This document shows, in pieces, positions 30,722 to 35,068 of a stretch of DNA of 35,068 bases. The DNA comes from M55B132 sp964508895 (GTDB lineage Bacteria > Bacteroidota > Bacteroidia > Bacteroidales > B18-G4). The position numbers were made by a program, and so were the translations under genes. The notes beneath the pieces are model-generated. The model did no database searches. It was given only the letters and a program-made list of their open reading frames with translations, and had not been told where the DNA came from. Location: contig CAZDWF010000022.1 in assembly GCA_964508895.1 (NCBI GenBank), positions 1 through 35,068 on the forward strand, given 5' to 3'. Positions within the stretch are counted from its first letter, which is position 1. Every line of letters begins with the position of its first letter.

Positions 30722-31975
30722 TTATCCTTTGAATTTCTTAAAAATGACTGTTGCATTATGTCCGCCAAAACCAAATGTATTTGACAGTGCAGCATTCACG
30801 ACTCTTTCCTGTGCATTGTGATATGTAAAATTCAATTTATTATCGATATTAGGATCATCCGTAAAGTGGTTGATCGTAGGAGGTACAACATCATTTTGTA
30901 AAGCAAGGATGGATGCAATAGCTTCAATTGCACCAGCAGCACCTAAAAGGTGGCCTGTCATCGATTTGGTGGAATTTATATTGATATTGTAGGCATGATC
31001 TTTAAACAGATTTACAATAGCTTTGGGTTCTGCAATGTCTCCTAATGGAGTTGATGTTCCATGAGTATTGATATGATCAATTTCTTCTTTATTCATCTCA
31101 GCATCTTCCAAAGCCCATTTCATTGACAGTGCTGCTCCTTCACCTTCAGGGTGAGGGGAGGTCATATGATATGCATCGGCAGAAAGTCCACAGCCTGCAA
31201 CTTCTGCTAAAATTGTCGCTCCACGTTTTTTAGCATGTTCAAGTTCTTCAAATATCAAGCTACATCCACCTTCACCAAGAACAAATCCGTCACGATCTTT
31301 ATCGAAAGGCCGTGAAGCGGTTTTAGGATCTTCATTACGTGTAGAGATAGCATGCATCGCATTAAATCCACCTATACCACCATCGGTAATTGCAGCTTCT
31401 GATCCACCACAAATAAAGATATTGGATTTACCTAATCTGATATAGTTAAAGGCATCTATTAATGCATTTGCTGATGAGGCACATGCTGAAACTGTTGCAA
31501 AATTTGGCCCTCTGAAACCATGTTTGATGGAGATATGACCTGCGGCAATATCAGCGATCATTTTCGGGATGAAGAAAGGGTTGAATCTTGGAATTCCTTC
31601 TCCTCTGGCATAAGCCATAACTTCATTCTGAAAGGTATCCAATCCACCAATACCAGATGCCCAGATTACACCAACTCTGTCACGATCAATAATATCAAGG
31701 TCTAAACCTGAATTTGCTATCGACTGATCAGTTGCAATAAGTGCATACTTTGCATATTGATCATACTTTCGACCCTCTTTTCTGTCAAAATATTCCGACA
31801 TGTCCAAACCTTTTACTTCACAAGCAAATTGAGTTTTGAACTTGGATGCATCAAAATGGGTGATATTATCAGCACCACTAACTCCATTAACAAGTCCGTT
31901 CCAATAGTCGTCTACGGTATTGCCTAAAGGAGTTAGTGCTCCTAATCCGGTTACAACAACGCGCTTTAATTCCAT
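30722..31975 (-). CDS. fabF: Beta-ketoacyl-ACP synthase II
   Basis: Elongates acyl-ACP with malonyl-ACP in fatty-acid synthesis. The active-site Cys165 is in TVSACASSANALIDAF, with His residues in NTHGTSTPLGD and MTGHLLGAAGAIEA (the Cys-His-His triad). The start MELKRVVVTGLGALTPLGN and the end SNTFGFGGHNATVIFKKF are typical. The 417 residues are standard. It lies 15 bp after acpP, its substrate carrier. Confidence 0.98.
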   Translation of the reverse strand: MELKRVVVTGLGALTPLGNTVDDYWNGLVNGVSGADNITHFDASKFKTQFACEVKGLDMSEYFDRKEGRKYDQYAKYALIATDQSIANSGLDLDIIDRDRVGVIWASGIGGLDTFQNEVMAYARGEGIPRFNPFFIPKMIADIAAGHISIKHGFRGPNFATVSACASSANALIDAFNYIRLGKSNIFICGGSEAAITDGGIGGFNAMHAISTRNEDPKTASRPFDKDRDGFVLGEGGCSLIFEELEHAKKRGATILAEVAGCGLSADAYHMTSPHPEGEGAALSMKWALEDAEMNKEEIDHINTHGTSTPLGDIAEPKAIVNLFKDHAYNININSTKSMTGHLLGAAGAIEAIASILALQNDVVPPTINHFTDDPNIDNKLNFTYHNAQERVVNAALSNTFGFGGHNATVIFKKFKG

Positions 31976-31990
31976 ATGTTCAGGAAATTG

Positions 31991-32227
31991 TTATTTTGCG
32001 TTATCTTCGATGTATTGTATAGCATCGCCTACAGAACCAATCTTTTCCGCTTGATCGTCAGGGATAGCTATGTTGAATTCTTTTTCGAATTCCATGATTA
32101 ACTCAACTGTATCAAGTGAGTCAGCACCTAAATCGTTGGTAAAACTTGCTTCATTAGTTACTTCGTTTTCATCTACTCCAAGCTTATCAACTATGATAGC
32201 TTTTACTCTTGCTGAAATGTCAGACAT
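31991..32227 (-). CDS. acpP: Acyl carrier protein
   Basis: 78 residues. Phosphopantetheine is attached to Ser37 in NDLGADSLDTVELIMEFEKEF. The acidic, helical make-up and the DDQAEKIGSVGDAIQYIE end are those of the fatty-acid ACP. First gene of acpP-fabF-rnc. Confidence 0.98.
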   Translation of the reverse strand: MSDISARVKAIIVDKLGVDENEVTNEASFTNDLGADSLDTVELIMEFEKEFNIAIPDDQAEKIGSVGDAIQYIEDNAK

Positions 32228-32254
32228 ATCTTAATTTTTTGGTTAAACTGGCTG

Positions 32255-32285
32255 CAAAGAAATACAATTTCGAAAAATAATCCAA
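32255..32285 (-). promoter_or_regulatory. acpP-fabF-rnc promoter
   Basis: Minus strand: TTG (32283-32285), a 20-bp spacer, TTTCTTTG (32255-32262), one mismatch to TAnnTTTG at its second base. The leader would be about 20-25 nt. Confidence 0.5.
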
Positions 32286-32431
32286 GTTAAATTTTAGAAA
32301 TTTAAAAGCTATTTTTTGTATCTTGCTGAAAAATAAGTATTTGCGGATTTGTGCAAATCTCTCTGTAAATGAGAAAGTTTGCCCATTTTAGTGAAATAAA
32401 TAGAAATTCTTAATTATAACTATTCATAAAT

Positions 32432-33004
32432 ATGAAGCAAATTGCAATTTTCGCCTCAGGAAATGGAACTAATGCAGAACAGATTGCAAAGTATTTCATT
32501 GAAAAACAAACAGCTAAGGTTTCATTAATATTAACAAACAATAAAAATGCTTATGTGATCGAAAGAGCCAGAAAGCTAGATATCCCTTCCGTAATATTCT
32601 CAAGGGAAGAATTTTATAAATCTGACAATATCTCAGACCTGCTTAAATTAAACAATATTGATATAATTGTTCTTGCAGGATTTTTATGGCTGATACCGGA
32701 TAATCTTTTAAAGGAATATCCAAATAGTATAGTCAACATTCATCCTGCATTATTACCAAAATACGGTGGTAAAGGGATGTATGGCGCGAAAGTGCATGAA
32801 GCTGTTATTGAATCAGGAGATAAGGAATCAGGAATTTCTATTCATTATGTAAATGAAGAATATGATGAGGGAAAAATAATATTCCAGGTCAGAGTGAAGG
32901 TAGAACCTGATGATACTCCTGATTCACTGGCTGAAAAGATACATGAATTGGAATATGAATATTTCCCGAAAATAATAGAAGAACTTATAATAAATTCCAA
33001 ATAG
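32432..33004 (+). CDS. purN: Phosphoribosylglycinamide formyltransferase
   Basis: Third step of purine synthesis: GAR + 10-formyl-THF to FGAR. The sequence begins IAIFASGNGTNAEQIAKYF (phosphate loop near residues 8-14). The formyl-transfer site has INIHPALLPKYGGKGMYGAKVHEAV (catalytic Asn and His) and ISIHYVNEEYDEGKIIFQ (catalytic Asp). 190 residues. It is divergent from acpP, a neighbourhood conserved in the phylum. A palindrome GATTTGTGCAAATC lies 73 bp before its start. Confidence 0.97.
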   Translation: MKQIAIFASGNGTNAEQIAKYFIEKQTAKVSLILTNNKNAYVIERARKLDIPSVIFSREEFYKSDNISDLLKLNNIDIIVLAGFLWLIPDNLLKEYPNSIVNIHPALLPKYGGKGMYGAKVHEAVIESGDKESGISIHYVNEEYDEGKIIFQVRVKVEPDDTPDSLAEKIHELEYEYFPKIIEELIINSK

Positions 33005-33037
33005 CAAATTATAAATTCCAAGCAAAAGTCAAGTATG

Positions 33038-33190
33038 AAATCTCAAAAAATAAATTACAAATTCCAAGCAAGTTCCAAATCACAATAATTAAATTACAAA
33101 CTTGTAAAAGTTAACATTTTGCACCTTTGAAATTTTGAATTAGTTTTTTGGAATTTGCTTGGAATTTGTAATTTGAGATTTGTAACTTGG
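33038..33190. repeat. Long imperfect inverted repeat between convergent genes
   Basis: The left arm 33052-33079 and right arm 33147-33174 pair over 28 bp with one mismatch (the uninterrupted 20 bp read AAATTACAAATTCCAAGCAA). AAATCTCAAA at 33038-33047 extends the stem after a 4-nt bulge. The loop is 67 nt. A further degenerate direct copy (AAATTATAAATTCCAAGC) lies just before, at 33006-33025. It separates purN from the DUF6265 gene and could act as a terminator or as an RNA hairpin. Confidence 0.8.
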
Positions 33191-33196
33191 TGCTTT

Positions 33197-33661
33197 CTAT
33201 GGAATCCGTTCCATAATTACTTCAATACTCTTCCTCTTCTGAAACCCCGTTAAAACCATTTTCATCTTATCCTTTCTTTTTTTCAAATAGGTGATCCTGT
33301 TCGGGAAATCATGACTGGGATTTTCAAATACTATGGAGTCTGATGTTGTTGACACAAGATTGAAGCTGATAGTTCTTCCATTATTCTGATCCGGAACACT
33401 GGCATAATATATGATCCTGTCTTCTCTTTTCACTATTTTTAAATTCTCTGCAATTATAGTGTCAGTCCCATATAATCTATACCCAATCCCTGAATATAGT
33501 GTATCATTTTCAGCTTTCCAGTATTCATATACAGTAGATCCTTTGGTTGTTTTCCAGTTACCGAGTAACCAGGAATACTTATCCAGATCATCATTTTGCT
33601 TGCTACATGAGACTATGCTTATTACCAGTATCAGGCTAAGTATTTTAATTGGCTTCATCAT
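33197..33661 (-). CDS. DUF6265 family lipoprotein
   Basis: 154 residues. A lipoprotein signal MMKPIKILSLILVISIVSC ends in lipobox IVSC at Cys19. The mature part matches DUF6265: YSWLLGNWKTTKG, then TVYEYWKAENDTLYSGIGYRL, and IVFENPSHDFPNRITYLKK (the SHDFPxRIxY block). The fold is probably a lipocalin-like barrel; no ligand is known. Its ATG overlaps the pgi stop by 4 bp (33658-33661), so it is translated from the pgi transcript. Confidence 0.88.
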   Translation of the reverse strand: MMKPIKILSLILVISIVSCSKQNDDLDKYSWLLGNWKTTKGSTVYEYWKAENDTLYSGIGYRLYGTDTIIAENLKIVKREDRIIYYASVPDQNNGRTISFNLVSTTSDSIVFENPSHDFPNRITYLKKRKDKMKMVLTGFQKRKSIEVIMERIP

Positions 33662-35001
33662 ATATTAAGTTTCTTCTTTATCTTTTCTGTTTCTTTCTCA
33701 AATCCTGGTTTACCGAGTAGTGCAAACATATTATTCTTATAATCTTCAACTCCTGGTTGGTCAAACGGATTTACACCAAGAATATAACCGCTAACTGCAC
33801 AGGCCATCTCGAAGAAATATATCAACTTGCCAAGGTTGTATTCATCCAGTTTCTCAATGCTTATTTCAATAGTTGGAACGTCTCCTTCGTTATGTGCAAT
33901 CTTTGTTCCCAGTGCTGCCTGCGCATTTACCTCATGAATTCTTTTTCCTGAAATATAATTTAGCTTGTCGAGATTATCCTCATTTGAGGGAATTCTTAAT
34001 TCCTGTTTTGGCTTTTCAACTAGCAATATGGTTTCAAAAATATTTCTTAATCCATCCTGAATGTATTGCCCCATCGAATGAAGATCAGTAGTGAAACTTA
34101 CTGCAGCAGGAAAGATCCCTTTATGTTCTTTCCCTTCACTTTCACCATAGAGTTGTTTCCACCATTCTGACATATAGAATAATTCCGGCTCATAATTTAC
34201 CAGGATCTCTGTTTTTTTCCCCTTGTTATAAAGGGCATTTCTTGCAGCTGCATAAAGAGATACCGGATTATCATAAAAATTTTTCGTATTGTTCTTTATA
34301 AACTCCTCCATATCCTTCGCTCCATCCAGTAGCTTTTTAATGTCAAAGCCAGCAACAGCAACTGGAAGCAATCCAACGGGGGAAAGAACGGAATATCTGC
34401 CACCTACGTCATCAGGTACTGTGTAAGTTGCATAAGATTCTTTATCAGCTAATGTTCTCAATGCCCCTTTTTCTTTATCAGTGATGGCAATAATTCTTTC
34501 AGTAGAATTATCTTTTCCATACTTTTCTTCCAGATGGTTTTTTAAAAGTCTGAAAGCAATGGCTGGCTCTGTTGTCGTTCCTGACTTGGAGATCACAGCC
34601 ATAGCATAATCGTGATTATCGAGTACATTAAGCAAATCTGACAAATAGTTCTCACTGATGTTGTGCCCTGCAAAAAGTATTATAGGATATTCTCTTTTCT
34701 TATCCAGGAAGTGAATATTTTTTTCAAGTGCTCCTATAACTGCTCTTGCACCAAGATATGATCCACCTATACCGATAACAACGAAAATGTCGGCTATAAC
34801 TTTGATATTATTGGCCTTTTGAAGGATATCATCCAATAATGTTCCAGGAAATTCTGATGGCAGGTCTATCCATCCAAGGAAATCATTTCCTTTTTCTGAT
34901 TTATTATAAATTGAATCGTAATGTTTTTCTATTTCATTTTTAAAAGCTGAAATGCTTTTCTGGCCGTAAAAATCAGCCACTTTGTTAATATTGATCTTCA
35001 T
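33658..35001 (-). CDS. pgi: Glucose-6-phosphate isomerase
   Basis: Interconverts glucose-6-phosphate and fructose-6-phosphate. The 447 residues match the shorter Bacillus-type enzyme, not the ~550-residue enterobacterial one. Visible blocks are VVIGIGGSYLGARAVIGAL, AVISKSGTTTEPAIAFRLL (phosphate-binding), DVGGRYSVLSPVGLLPVAVAG (signature 1), EGKEHKGIFPAAVSFTTDLHSMGQYIQDG (catalytic Glu/His region) and VNPFDQPGVEDYKNN (signature 2, conserved Gln and Lys). Start ATG 34999-35001 lies below a weak box CTAAAATA (35028-35035, read TATTTTAG on the minus strand). The downstream lipoprotein overlaps by 4 bp. Confidence 0.97.
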   Translation of the reverse strand: MKININKVADFYGQKSISAFKNEIEKHYDSIYNKSEKGNDFLGWIDLPSEFPGTLLDDILQKANNIKVIADIFVVIGIGGSYLGARAVIGALEKNIHFLDKKREYPIILFAGHNISENYLSDLLNVLDNHDYAMAVISKSGTTTEPAIAFRLLKNHLEEKYGKDNSTERIIAITDKEKGALRTLADKESYATYTVPDDVGGRYSVLSPVGLLPVAVAGFDIKKLLDGAKDMEEFIKNNTKNFYDNPVSLYAAARNALYNKGKKTEILVNYEPELFYMSEWWKQLYGESEGKEHKGIFPAAVSFTTDLHSMGQYIQDGLRNIFETILLVEKPKQELRIPSNEDNLDKLNYISGKRIHEVNAQAALGTKIAHNEGDVPTIEISIEKLDEYNLGKLIYFFEMACAVSGYILGVNPFDQPGVEDYKNNMFALLGKPGFEKETEKIKKKLNI

Positions 35002-35068
35002 TATTTCTTGCTACTTTTATTGTGATGCTAAAATAAGAATAATACCCCTATAAAAAACAAAGCGACCT

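Noticed and set aside
1..35068. CRISPR arrays, rRNA genes and tRNA genes
   Set aside because: No regularly spaced repeats, no rRNA-like segments and no recognisable tRNA T-loop/anticodon arrangement were seen; a tRNA scan was not possible, so a single missed tRNA cannot be excluded.

Overview
This window looks like chromosomal DNA from a low-GC member of the Bacteroidota. Three things point there: two exported proteins end in C-terminal sorting domains of the type IX secretion system (T9SS); several promoters fit the Bacteroidota pattern TTG-N19/20-TAnnTTTG instead of a -35/-10 pair; and the gene neighbourhoods are Bacteroidota-like (ftsX/DUF3098/uppP/truB/queA, and purN divergent from acpP-fabF-rnc-IPExxxVDY). 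The order within the phylum cannot be fixed from this sequence. A run of exactly 100 N (22438-22537) marks a scaffold join, so this is a draft, possibly metagenomic, assembly.

Layout. 1-263: no gene I can support. 264-3968 (minus): DUF3108 exported protein and leuS. 4272-8999: ftsX (minus), then a plus-strand run of DUF3098, uppP, truB, queA and ispD, covering cell division, lipid-carrier recycling, tRNA modification and isoprenoid synthesis. 9069-15266 (minus): a two-gene unit of T9SS-exported proteins, the first a 1521-residue papain-like/beta-helix protein. 15431-17582 (minus): a family 2 glycosyltransferase and a YbhN-type membrane protein, with ruvC divergent 11 bp away. 18214-21779 (minus): topA and an arginase-fold protein that has lost metal ligands. 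22011-22594: miaB broken by the gap. 22661-25417: ppa (minus), then atpD and atpC. 25431-26091: an island made of a four-helix-bundle gene between perfect 30-bp inverted repeats. 26094-29896: nitroreductase, a small MmpS-like protein, a TPR lipoprotein, a UbiB-type kinase and an IPExxxVDY protein. 29991-33004: rnc, fabF, acpP and divergent purN. 33197-35001: DUF6265 lipoprotein and pgi.

Most of the window is ordinary housekeeping DNA. Two places stand out. First, the large T9SS protein has an AAAG tetranucleotide tract exactly where its signal peptide should be encoded; as assembled, the natural start codon is out of frame by one base, and removing one repeat unit restores a textbook signal peptide. 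This suggests phase-variable export, or an assembly error in the tract. Second, the four-helix-bundle island looks like a small mobile or formerly mobile unit. Several intergenic spaces also hold degenerate, word-like repeats, and one palindrome of this kind lies inside a T9SS sorting domain.
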